Positions 26,701 through 34,965 of a DNA stretch of 52,230 nt are shown in pieces. Below the pieces are notes generated by a model. That model saw only the letters and a program-made list of their open reading frames with translations. It was not told the DNA's origin and searched no databases. The position numbers and the translations under genes are program-made. This DNA is from Geobacter sp. (lineage in GTDB: Bacteria; Desulfobacterota; Desulfuromonadia; Geobacterales; Pseudopelobacteraceae), in contig JANYBN010000194.1 of assembly GCA_025360785.1 (NCBI GenBank), forward strand, positions 1 through 52,230, given 5' to 3'. Position 1 is the first letter of the stretch; each line of letters begins with the position of its first letter.

Positions 26701-28726
26701 CATCAGCGCCGCACTCAAGCCTGAACACCAACAAAAACAATTCTGCAATCCGACTTCAGCTAACAAGAGTCGCATTTTTCTGCGCATTGCTGCATGGTGC
26801 GGATTCTGGTTAGCTATAGTGCTTGCACTTTACTGGTCGGTCCTCCCATCTCTACCATATCGTGACCACCCGTACTTGATGCTGAACCACCAGTTGGCGG
26901 AAAACGACTGGCAGTGGTTCTGGAGTATGCTCTCGTATAATCGGACCAACGTTTTGCGGCCGGGTGACTATTTTTCATTTCGTCCTCTCCAGATGGCCAT
27001 CGTTGCTCTTCAGGACATCTTTCTGCATTACAATCTGGTGGCGCAGGGTGTGGTCAACTGCCTTCAGTTCGCTTTTGCTGCGGCGGTGTTCTGTTCACTG
27101 GCAAGACGCTTCGTAAGTACGTTTGCAGCTCTAGCTCTGACCTTCCTGTGGGTGTCCCAACCTGTCGGGTCATCATTGGTCATGTGGCAACATATAACAC
27201 CGTACATTCTCTGCCCGGCGTTCTTGATGGCATCTTTACGCATACTTGATGGAGATGATCTGGATTGGCCATTACGAACAAAAGAGGTGGTCGCCACAAT
27301 ATGTGTATTTGCCGCCACCCTCACCAACGATATAGGAGTTGCTACGGCATTATCAGTATCCGTACTTGCAATGCTCTTCGGTGGCCGAAACGTTGTTCGC
27401 AGACGCCAAATTCTGATGGTATTTTTACTCCCAATGTTCGCAACATGTGTGCTCAATCTTACCGATTATTTTATTATTCATCCTACGCCATCGTTTCTGT
27501 ATGAACCCTTTACGGAACAATCCAGCCTGACATTAATTAATCAATTCATGTTGTTTGCCGGTGCTATTGGATCAGCATTTTTTGTCTCTCCGGCACTGCA
27601 ACTGGAACATTCGTCTGGTGGCTACACTATTTGGAAATTTTATAACGAATCACCACTGCTATTAACCTCTATGGCCGTATTGGTGTCGGCGCTACTTCTA
27701 ACATCATGTATAGTAGCTGTGCGAGAATTGAGAAAAAACGGTATCTCTCGACGATCACTTTTTCTGTCACTTCTGCTTTCCTTTTTTCTGGCCACCTTTA
27801 CAGTATGTGCGTTCCGCATTTATGCGCGGAATATAGATTATATGGCGGAGGCTACATACTATTACTCCCTATTTTCCTTGACGCTCAGCGGAATGGCTGT
27901 CTGTCTTCTGAATGCGGCTAAAAGAACCGTCATCAACAGCATTGCCATTGTCATTCTAATAGCAGGTGCTTTTAACATATCGATCTCAAACGCTAATTTT
28001 AGTAAAAGTGAAAATGATCGAAACGTATTCCAAAGTGCGATCACAGAAGTAAGAACGATTCTGACTCAAACACCAAGCCTTTGTTTCTGTGGCGTTATAC
28101 CGTTTTCGCTCTCATATGGCCCGCTGCTCCAGGATGTTTCTTGCGCAAACAGACCCGGAGCAACGCCATTATATATAAATTCTAATAAAAATAATGAAGT
28201 TTGGTTATCATCTGTTCTGTACAATAGTAACAATTTCAGGATGATTCCAACCACAACACCTCCGACGTTTAAGCTCCCTGAAAATGGTGTATGGGTCATC
28301 TCCCAGGAACTTCCCTACGGACATGATATGCAATTTACCGCAAACAAAGTTGGAAATATTACGATCGCACTCACTGATCAGACCGGAATACAGAAATCTA
28401 TTACCATTCAACGGAATTTACTCAAAAGGTCCATCCAAAACGCCGGTGAATCGGCTCCAGTTACGGTGGAAGCTGCACTGGACAGGGATTCAGCGGCCAG
28501 CATGATCACCTATAAACTGGGATTCACTCAGGATAGAATCGCACTGTTTGCCGATGGGCGCTTGATAGGAGCTTTGCCGGCATCCCCCCCGGAAACGACG
28601 TCACTTATTATGGTACTGCGCTCAACAGACAAAATAAAAGCTGATATTGGAAACATGTCTATATCCGAACAGCCTTCACAGGGTCATCTCCAAGTAAACC
28701 ATCGCTTCAACCTGGTGAAACAATGA
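26690..28726 (+). CDS. Large membrane protein with C-terminal beta domain, GT-C-like, function unknown
   Basis: This is a 678-residue protein from ATG 26690, overlapping the kinase gene by 11 bases. A ~30-residue cytosolic start is followed by about eleven TM helices (residues ~31-440) and a soluble C-terminal region (~450-678). That region ends in a pattern of short strands resembling a LamG/concanavalin-like domain (YKLGFTQDRIALFADGRLIG). After the first TM, LPYRDHPYLMLNHQL and the later RPGDYFSFRPLQ recall the DD loop of the proteins at 1203 and 32041, although here the acidic pair is D-H. GT-C-like function is a weak inference. Polymerase or ligase activity is also possible. Confidence 0.5.
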   Translation: MTFDISAALKPEHQQKQFCNPTSANKSRIFLRIAAWCGFWLAIVLALYWSVLPSLPYRDHPYLMLNHQLAENDWQWFWSMLSYNRTNVLRPGDYFSFRPLQMAIVALQDIFLHYNLVAQGVVNCLQFAFAAAVFCSLARRFVSTFAALALTFLWVSQPVGSSLVMWQHITPYILCPAFLMASLRILDGDDLDWPLRTKEVVATICVFAATLTNDIGVATALSVSVLAMLFGGRNVVRRRQILMVFLLPMFATCVLNLTDYFIIHPTPSFLYEPFTEQSSLTLINQFMLFAGAIGSAFFVSPALQLEHSSGGYTIWKFYNESPLLLTSMAVLVSALLLTSCIVAVRELRKNGISRRSLFLSLLLSFFLATFTVCAFRIYARNIDYMAEATYYYSLFSLTLSGMAVCLLNAAKRTVINSIAIVILIAGAFNISISNANFSKSENDRNVFQSAITEVRTILTQTPSLCFCGVIPFSLSYGPLLQDVSCANRPGATPLYINSNKNNEVWLSSVLYNSNNFRMIPTTTPPTFKLPENGVWVISQELPYGHDMQFTANKVGNITIALTDQTGIQKSITIQRNLLKRSIQNAGESAPVTVEAALDRDSAASMITYKLGFTQDRIALFADGRLIGALPASPPETTSLIMVLRSTDKIKADIGNMSISEQPSQGHLQVNHRFNLVKQ

Positions 28727-30159
28727 ACTTGAAAACTGATAAGCCATTACGAACTCTTTTTGTTGATCTGAGCGAAGATATCTACGACCGGCACGGCATC
28801 TATGCCATCACCGCCTCTTTAAGAAAAGAGGGGATCGAAACCGGATATCTCTGTAGCACCAGTCACGAATCCCTTATCCCCAAGATCATACAACTGCGGC
28901 CGCAGTTGGTGATGTATTCGTCATTCTCTCATACCCTCAATTCATATCGCGAATTTGACGCTTTTCTCAAAAAACGGTTTGATGTAGTTTCTATCATCGG
29001 TGGCGCCGGGGCAACCTTCAACCCCTCCTACATCGACAACACCACAATAAACGCCGCTTGTATCGGAGAAGGGGATCATGCTCTCCCCAGGTTTATTGCA
29101 GAAGGCTTCGGCCCCGGAAACAATATTTATCTTCGTGGAGAAGCCTGTGACGGGGGAATGTACCCGCTTGCAAACTTGGATTCTCTCCCATTCCCAGACC
29201 GCGATTCCGTGTACAACAGCGATCCGCTACGCGCCAGACTGCCATCCAAGCAATTTATATCCGGTCGTGGCTGCCCCTACCTTTGCACCTACTGTTTCAA
29301 TCACAGTTATAATAACCTTATTAAAAAACATGGCGATATTGTCCGCAAGAAAAGCGTCGAATATCTCTGCGAAGAGATTCTACAGGTCAAAAGCCGTTAT
29401 TCGCTACCGATGGTAGTCTTCAACGACGATACCTTTATTTTGAACCGTGACTGGCTGCTCCGGTTTGCTGATCAGTATCCTGCAAAAGTCGGCATTCCGT
29501 TCAGTTGCAATATCCGGGCAAACCTGATCAACGAGGATGTTGTACGCGCACTCAAGGAAAGCGGTTGCGTTGCCGTCAACTGGAGCATCGAATCAGGTGA
29601 CGAGCAGTACCGCAACACCATCCTCAAACGCAACATCACCGATGAACAGATACTTCACACCTCTGAGCTGCTGAACCGATACAATATAAATCATCGCATC
29701 GGCAATCTGATCGGGTTGCCGGGCGAGACGCCCGAGCAGGTCAATAAGACGATAGAACTGAATATCAGGGCCAAAGCCACTTGTTCACTTGTTAATATAT
29801 TTGTCCCTTACCCTGGCCTTGATCTGACCAAATATGCCGTACAGGGGGGGTACTGCGAAGATGTCCCTGAAGATGATTTGCCAAAGAATTTTTTCAGCCG
29901 CTCCGCTATGCATGCCACGCCGGAAATGCATCTCTGGCTGAAACGGCTTGTCTATATATTCCCGCTGGTAACCAAATTCCCAGGACTTTATTTTAATCAA
30001 TCCTTAAACCGATTCATGTTCAGACTTCCAATCCCTATCCTGCGGGTAGTCTATGAACTGTTCTTTGGTTTTATGTTTCGCAAGTTATACCGGGTAAAAT
30101 CTGACCTTGGAACCACGCTGCAACTATTCTGGCGGCATTTTAGATCACTGATTGGATAA
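28723..30159 (+). CDS. Cobalamin-binding radical SAM protein
   Basis: This is a 478-residue protein from ATG 28723, overlapping the previous stop. The B12-binding half (about 1-150) has VMYSSFSHT, SIIGGAGATF and CIGEGDHALP. The radical SAM motif is CPYLCTYC (cysteines 184, 188, 191), followed by VFNDDTFI and SIESGDEQYR. The C-terminal ~120 residues contain aromatic and basic stretches (LKRLVYIFPLVTKFPGLYF) that may lie on the membrane surface. B12-radical SAM proteins of this group can methylate inert carbons on sugars, lipids or antibiotics. No substrate can be named. About 106 bases of apparently non-coding DNA follow before the transketolase genes. Confidence 0.86.
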   Translation: MNLKTDKPLRTLFVDLSEDIYDRHGIYAITASLRKEGIETGYLCSTSHESLIPKIIQLRPQLVMYSSFSHTLNSYREFDAFLKKRFDVVSIIGGAGATFNPSYIDNTTINAACIGEGDHALPRFIAEGFGPGNNIYLRGEACDGGMYPLANLDSLPFPDRDSVYNSDPLRARLPSKQFISGRGCPYLCTYCFNHSYNNLIKKHGDIVRKKSVEYLCEEILQVKSRYSLPMVVFNDDTFILNRDWLLRFADQYPAKVGIPFSCNIRANLINEDVVRALKESGCVAVNWSIESGDEQYRNTILKRNITDEQILHTSELLNRYNINHRIGNLIGLPGETPEQVNKTIELNIRAKATCSLVNIFVPYPGLDLTKYAVQGGYCEDVPEDDLPKNFFSRSAMHATPEMHLWLKRLVYIFPLVTKFPGLYFNQSLNRFMFRLPIPILRVVYELFFGFMFRKLYRVKSDLGTTLQLFWRHFRSLIG

Positions 30160-30265
30160 TGCCGGACACTTGAATATTTATGATTCACGCTATAACCTGG
30201 CAGGCTTGTTAAAATATTTGCTGCATATAAGGTAAAAGAGAGTCGTCTATAAAATGGAGAGAAGC

Positions 30266-31093
30266 ATGAGGCCGACGATAGATATTCAAACACTACGCGA
30301 CAAGGCACATTGGGTGCGCCGTGAAACCCTTTTGTTGCATGGCCGGGCACCCGAGACGCGGGTAGCCTCGTCTCTCTCTGCTATTGAGCTGTTCGTTGCT
30401 CTGCACTACACAGGAATCATGGCGTTTGATCCGAAAAATCCCCGATGGGAGGGTCGTGACCGACTTCTTATCAGTAAAGGGCATGGCTCGATTTGCTATT
30501 ACCCGATTCTGGCGGATCTCGGTTATTTCGATTCTGCTGAGTTGGACCGGGTGTGTCTGGAAGGTTCTTTCCTTGGGGGGATTCCCGACACCATTATTCC
30601 GGGCTACGAAACCATCAACGGATCTCTGGGACATGGTATTGGAGTTGCCTGTGGAATGGCACTGGGGCTTAAACGCAAGATGGCTTCAAATCACATTTTC
30701 GTTATTGCAGGTGACGGTGAATTCTGTGAAGGTTCCATGTGGGAAGGGGTTATGTTTGCCGCTCATCACAAGCTGGACAATCTGACGGTCATTATAGACA
30801 ATAACAAGCTCTGTATGCTGGATCGCTGCGAAAATGTCATGGCTGTCGAACCTTTTGATCAGCGTTTCGCGGCTTTTGGGTGGGAAACACGGCGGGTGGA
30901 TGGGCATGACATTCCAGCTCTTCTTGACGAATTAACCTCGCTCAAACAGCGTGGCGCAAACGGTCGCCCCGCCGTCCTCATAGCCGATACGGTCAAGGGA
31001 AAAGGAGTGCCGGAGTTGGAGCAGGATACTCTTTGCCACATTCGGACACTTACTCCTGCAGAGATATCCCGAGCCACAGGAGGTGATAAATGA
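30266..31093 (+). CDS. Transketolase, N-terminal (thiamine diphosphate) subunit
   Basis: This is a 275-residue protein. ATG 30266 has GGAG six bases upstream; the nearby ATG 30254 is less well placed. Features include SKGHGSICYYPILADLGYF, GSLGHGIGVACGMALG and the TPP-Mg motif beginning GDGEFCEGSMWEG (about residue 149) and ending IIDNNK. It corresponds to the first half of a normal transketolase; the second half is encoded by the next, overlapping gene. Split transketolases are common in surface-sugar loci. The pair would make or cleave C-C bonds of sugar phosphates, possibly supplying heptulose or pentose precursors for the heptose cassette (inference). Confidence 0.92.
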   Translation: MRPTIDIQTLRDKAHWVRRETLLLHGRAPETRVASSLSAIELFVALHYTGIMAFDPKNPRWEGRDRLLISKGHGSICYYPILADLGYFDSAELDRVCLEGSFLGGIPDTIIPGYETINGSLGHGIGVACGMALGLKRKMASNHIFVIAGDGEFCEGSMWEGVMFAAHHKLDNLTVIIDNNKLCMLDRCENVMAVEPFDQRFAAFGWETRRVDGHDIPALLDELTSLKQRGANGRPAVLIADTVKGKGVPELEQDTLCHIRTLTPAEISRATGGDK

Positions 31094-32040
31094 GCAAACC
31101 CAAAATAATGACCATGCGGGACTCATTTATCGGCACCCTCTGTGACCGCATGGCGACAGACGACTCAATCTTTTTTCTGGCAGCGGATCTTGGCGCTCCG
31201 GCTCTTGATCGCATACGGGATGAATTCCCCAGCCGTTTTATAAACGTCGGCATTGCCGAGCAGAACCTTATTAATGTGGCCTCTGGACTGGCTCTTGAAG
31301 GATTCACTGTTTACACCTATGCCATTGCACCATTCATAACCATGCGGGCTTACGAGCAGGTCAGGGTCAACCTGGCAATTTCATCACAGATAAGACCGGT
31401 TAATGTTACCATGCTCGGTCTGGGAGGCGGGGTCAGTTACCAGGTATCCGGGCCGACCCATCATTGTCTGGAAGATCTGGCAATAATGAGGCTTTTGCCG
31501 AATATTTCGGTCTACTGTCCGTCAGACTGGGTGACGGCAGCGGCTCTTGTTGATCAGACCAGATCCATAAGCGGTCCAAAATATATCCGCTTCGATGGCA
31601 AGGCACTCCCTTCGTTTCAGGATCGCATTGATATCGACATCATGAATCAGGGGTTCAGGGAGCTGGCGGCAGGTAACAAGGTCTGCATCATATCCACCGG
31701 CTATATGACCCACCGAGCTGTTTCGGTGGCGGAGGAGATCGGCAATGTGGGGGTCATTGACATCTTTAAGCTCAAACCGTTCGATAGGGTGCGGCTCATG
31801 GAAACCATCTCGCGTTATAAACATGTCATTACTATAGAGGAAGGTTTTATTGGTGGCGGCGGTCTTGATGCAGCTATTGGATCGATGCTTACTGATGAGC
31901 GTTCGCCGGTCACTCTTGATCGCCTCGGCTTCAATGACAGCTATGTATTTGAACTGGGAAGCAGGGATTACCTCCATGGATTGAATAACATGAATAATGC
32001 ATCAATTGCGGCACGAGTCCGTAAACTGGATAATCAATAA
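31090..32040 (+). CDS. Transketolase, C-terminal subunit
   Basis: This is a 316-residue protein from ATG 31090, overlapping the N-subunit stop (ATGA). The pyrimidine-binding domain has FINVGIAEQNLINVASGLALEG, in which the Glu of AEQN activates TPP, and YAIAPFITMRAYEQVRV. GLGGGVSYQVSGPTHHCLEDLA and a C-terminal transketolase-C domain (ISTGYMTHRAVSVAEE, IEEGFIGGGG) follow. It forms an alpha2-beta2-like complex with the previous product. The next gene starts immediately after its stop codon (TAA-ATG). Confidence 0.92.
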   Translation: MSKPKIMTMRDSFIGTLCDRMATDDSIFFLAADLGAPALDRIRDEFPSRFINVGIAEQNLINVASGLALEGFTVYTYAIAPFITMRAYEQVRVNLAISSQIRPVNVTMLGLGGGVSYQVSGPTHHCLEDLAIMRLLPNISVYCPSDWVTAAALVDQTRSISGPKYIRFDGKALPSFQDRIDIDIMNQGFRELAAGNKVCIISTGYMTHRAVSVAEEIGNVGVIDIFKLKPFDRVRLMETISRYKHVITIEEGFIGGGGLDAAIGSMLTDERSPVTLDRLGFNDSYVFELGSRDYLHGLNNMNNASIAARVRKLDNQ

Positions 32041-33357
32041 ATGGCTGCTTACCGGGATATGCTTAGGGAGCATCTGTTGCCTTTGTCAGTATTATTTTTA
32101 TTTTTTCTCATTCATTTTTACTTTTTGAATAGATACGGAATAAATATTCCTTTTTCAGATGATTATGGGGAAATATTTAAAAAAATGAATATGATTTTGG
32201 ATTCCGGAACGATAACAGAATCTGCAGGTCATTTGTTTAATGGGAATGGTTATTCAAAACCGATTACGCTTAGATTCATTTCTTTGCTGCATCTCTCTGT
32301 GCTACATGAAATTAATTTCAAGTACCTTGTGATTACCGGTAATATATTTTTATTATTAACTTGTTTTGTATTCATTGCTTCAGCAGCAAATATTAATAAA
32401 TATCTGACCATAACAGTATCATGCTTTGTTTTTCAGCCACAATATTGGGAGGCAATATACCAGTCAACGCTATCTAATTCGGTGTTTTCCTGTTTGTTTT
32501 TTTCTCTGGCATCAATGTATTGTATAATGCAGAAAAAAACGAAGTATTATGTCGGATCCTTAATGTTTGCTGTGTTAGCACAGATTTCCTTCGGAAATGG
32601 ATTTCTGGTATATCCAATATTGCTCATGATATCTATTCTTCAAAAGAACTTCAGATTATTCGCTGTAATTTTTACCATAATGATATTGAGTACATATTTG
32701 TATATGATTGGTGACTCCACGTCATATAATGCCGGAGAGCAGATAGAAATATTGACAAAGCTGAAACTATGGTCTGTATGGTTTTTAGAATTTCTAGGTT
32801 CTTCAGTTGGATACGTCTTTAGTTCCGGGTATGAACGAGACATAATCGGCAAAACAGCATCAATTACCATTGGGTTCCTGATACTGATATTTTATATATT
32901 ACTCATAAAGCAGAAATATTATGATAAAAACTTATTGCTGTTTTCGTTTTATACTTTTTTTATACTGACAGCATTGATGGTAACTAAAATAAGATTCATA
33001 GTCGAGGTTCCGGGCGCCTCAAGATACCAGATTCAATCGGCGCTTTGCATTTTAACATCTTTGATTGTCATCGTTGACCTTTATGCTGCCAACATGAACA
33101 AGTATATTGTGATAATGCTAACTGTAGTTTTTCCCCTGCTGTTTGTTTACACTTCATACCGAACTAATTTGCCTACTGTGTCATGGCATAAACGCAGGCT
33201 TGCAACAGGCTTATGGTCATGGATAGATAACGGTAAAGGTCTTACTATTTGGTCAGGTGAAGATGCTGCCGGCAGACTTATAATTCAAAGTATCAACAAA
33301 AACATCTACAAGATCCCTCCCAGACAATCATTAATTATGGAATCGTGGAAACAATGA
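32041..33357 (+). CDS. AT-rich multi-pass membrane protein, GT-C-like
   Basis: This is a 438-residue protein from ATG 32041, directly abutting the previous stop. About eleven TM helices are visible. After the first helix comes INIPFSDDYGEIFKKM (DD at 40-41), then a region ending SKPITLRFISLL, similar in layout to the proteins at 1203 and 26690. The coding sequence is distinctly AT-rich with long A/T runs, unlike the transketolase genes before and the radical SAM gene after it, which suggests separate acquisition. It overlaps the next start by four bases. A polyprenyl-sugar-dependent glycosyltransferase is the most likely role (inference). Confidence 0.58.
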   Translation: MAAYRDMLREHLLPLSVLFLFFLIHFYFLNRYGINIPFSDDYGEIFKKMNMILDSGTITESAGHLFNGNGYSKPITLRFISLLHLSVLHEINFKYLVITGNIFLLLTCFVFIASAANINKYLTITVSCFVFQPQYWEAIYQSTLSNSVFSCLFFSLASMYCIMQKKTKYYVGSLMFAVLAQISFGNGFLVYPILLMISILQKNFRLFAVIFTIMILSTYLYMIGDSTSYNAGEQIEILTKLKLWSVWFLEFLGSSVGYVFSSGYERDIIGKTASITIGFLILIFYILLIKQKYYDKNLLLFSFYTFFILTALMVTKIRFIVEVPGASRYQIQSALCILTSLIVIVDLYAANMNKYIVIMLTVVFPLLFVYTSYRTNLPTVSWHKRRLATGLWSWIDNGKGLTIWSGEDAAGRLIIQSINKNIYKIPPRQSLIMESWKQ

Positions 33358-34832
33358 CAAATCGCACCGATATTGTTCTCATAAACCCAGGCAACCGCCG
33401 GCAGGTATTCCAGGATCTTGGGGACGACGTGGCCGGAATAGAACCACCATTCCTGGTTGCTGTCATGGCCGCTTATCTGCGCGCACAAGGTTTTCGCGCC
33501 ATCATCATTGATGCCAATGCGGAAAATATCTCCCCGAACGAGGTCGCCGAACGGGTCAGAGAGTATGCCCCTGTGCTGGCTGCCGTTATTGTCTACGGAT
33601 CCCAGCCCTCAGCATCCACACAGAACATGAGTAATGCCGGCCTGATCTGCCAGGCACTCTCCTGCGCTACGGATGCTAAGGTTGCCATGGGTGGGTTGCA
33701 CCCCTCAGCGCTACCGGAACGGACAATGACGGAGGAAACGGTCGATTTCGTCATCCAGGGAGAAGGATTTCAGACTCTTGCCGGACTGTTGGCGGTGCTT
33801 GCGTCCGGTATAGACAACTTTTCCTCGATTCCGGGGCTCTGGTTCCATGATGGTGAAACCGGCACTGTTTGCCACACCTTGCCGGCTCCTTTGATTGACG
33901 ACCTGGACAGTGTGCTGCCGCCAGCTGCATGGGAACTGTTGCCGATGCACCTCTACAGGGCTCATAACTGGCACTGCTTCGATGATTTGGAACACCGCTC
34001 CCCCTACGGTGCAATTTATACCAGCCTTGGCTGCCCCTACAATTGTATCTTCTGCTGCATCAATGCCCCCTTTGGCAAGCCCGGTATTCGTTTCCGCTCT
34101 CCACGGCGTGTCGTGGAAGAGATTGATCTGCTTGTTAACACCTATGGCATTCGCAATCTCAAAATTGTTGACGAATTATTTGTTCTGCATGAACCGCACT
34201 ATATGGGTATTGTCGATTTACTGATCGAACGGGGCTATGACCTCAATATCTGGGCATATGCCCGGGTTGATACGGTCAAACCCGAGAATCTTTCACGTAT
34301 GAAGCAGGCTGGGATAAACTGGCTGGCCCTAGGCATCGAATCAGCCAATCCCGATGTGCGAGACAGCGCTTCAAAACGTATGCGAGTTCAGGATGTGCAA
34401 CAGGTAGTGCGTGCAATTCAGCAGGCCGGCATCCGGGTTATCGGAAACTACATTTTCGGATTGCCGGACGACACTATAGCAACCATGCAGGAGACTCTTG
34501 ATATGGCTATAGATTTAAACTGCGAGTTTGCCAATTTTTACAGTGCTATGGCTTACCCGGGATCAAAACTCTACGATATGGCTTTGGAAAAGGGTTGGGA
34601 ACTGCCGACTCAGTGGCACGGCTACTCACAGCACTCCTATGAAACGCAGCCACTGCCGACCAAGTTTGTTTCCGCTAAAGATGTTCTGAAATTCAGAGAT
34701 GATGCCTTTGATGCCTATTATTCAAATCTTGAATATCTGGCCTTGCTAAAAAATACTTTCGGTAATAAAGTGCGCGATGATGTCGAGCGCATCTCAGCCC
34801 ATAGATTGAAACGCAAACTTCTTGGGGGGTAG
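33354..34832 (+). CDS. Cobalamin-binding radical SAM protein
   Basis: This is a 492-residue protein. ATG 33354 overlaps the previous stop as ATGA; an in-frame GTG at 33345 is an alternative. The B12-binding half shows TDIVLINPGNRR, VAAVIVYGSQPSA, AMGGLHPSALP and VIQGEGF. The radical SAM triad is in CPYNCIFC (cysteines 227, 231, 234), followed by LKIVDELFVLH and LALGIESANPDVRD. The C-terminal half contains the extended segment YSAMAYPGSKLYDMALEKG. It is similar in length and layout to the gene at 3380 but with clearly different detail. The substrate is unknown. A 133-base gap without a recognisable gene or strong promoter follows. Confidence 0.86.
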   Translation: MTNRTDIVLINPGNRRQVFQDLGDDVAGIEPPFLVAVMAAYLRAQGFRAIIIDANAENISPNEVAERVREYAPVLAAVIVYGSQPSASTQNMSNAGLICQALSCATDAKVAMGGLHPSALPERTMTEETVDFVIQGEGFQTLAGLLAVLASGIDNFSSIPGLWFHDGETGTVCHTLPAPLIDDLDSVLPPAAWELLPMHLYRAHNWHCFDDLEHRSPYGAIYTSLGCPYNCIFCCINAPFGKPGIRFRSPRRVVEEIDLLVNTYGIRNLKIVDELFVLHEPHYMGIVDLLIERGYDLNIWAYARVDTVKPENLSRMKQAGINWLALGIESANPDVRDSASKRMRVQDVQQVVRAIQQAGIRVIGNYIFGLPDDTIATMQETLDMAIDLNCEFANFYSAMAYPGSKLYDMALEKGWELPTQWHGYSQHSYETQPLPTKFVSAKDVLKFRDDAFDAYYSNLEYLALLKNTFGNKVRDDVERISAHRLKRKLLGG

Positions 34833-34965
34833 AATGCCGGTCTCAAAAGTAGTAATCTAACTGCTTATTGATGCTACCAGGCAACACGAGGTCGCTCTCC
34901 ACTTGTCAACTGTTCGTGTTATATAGATACCTTTGCAAATATGCCGATCAATATTGAGATTATAT

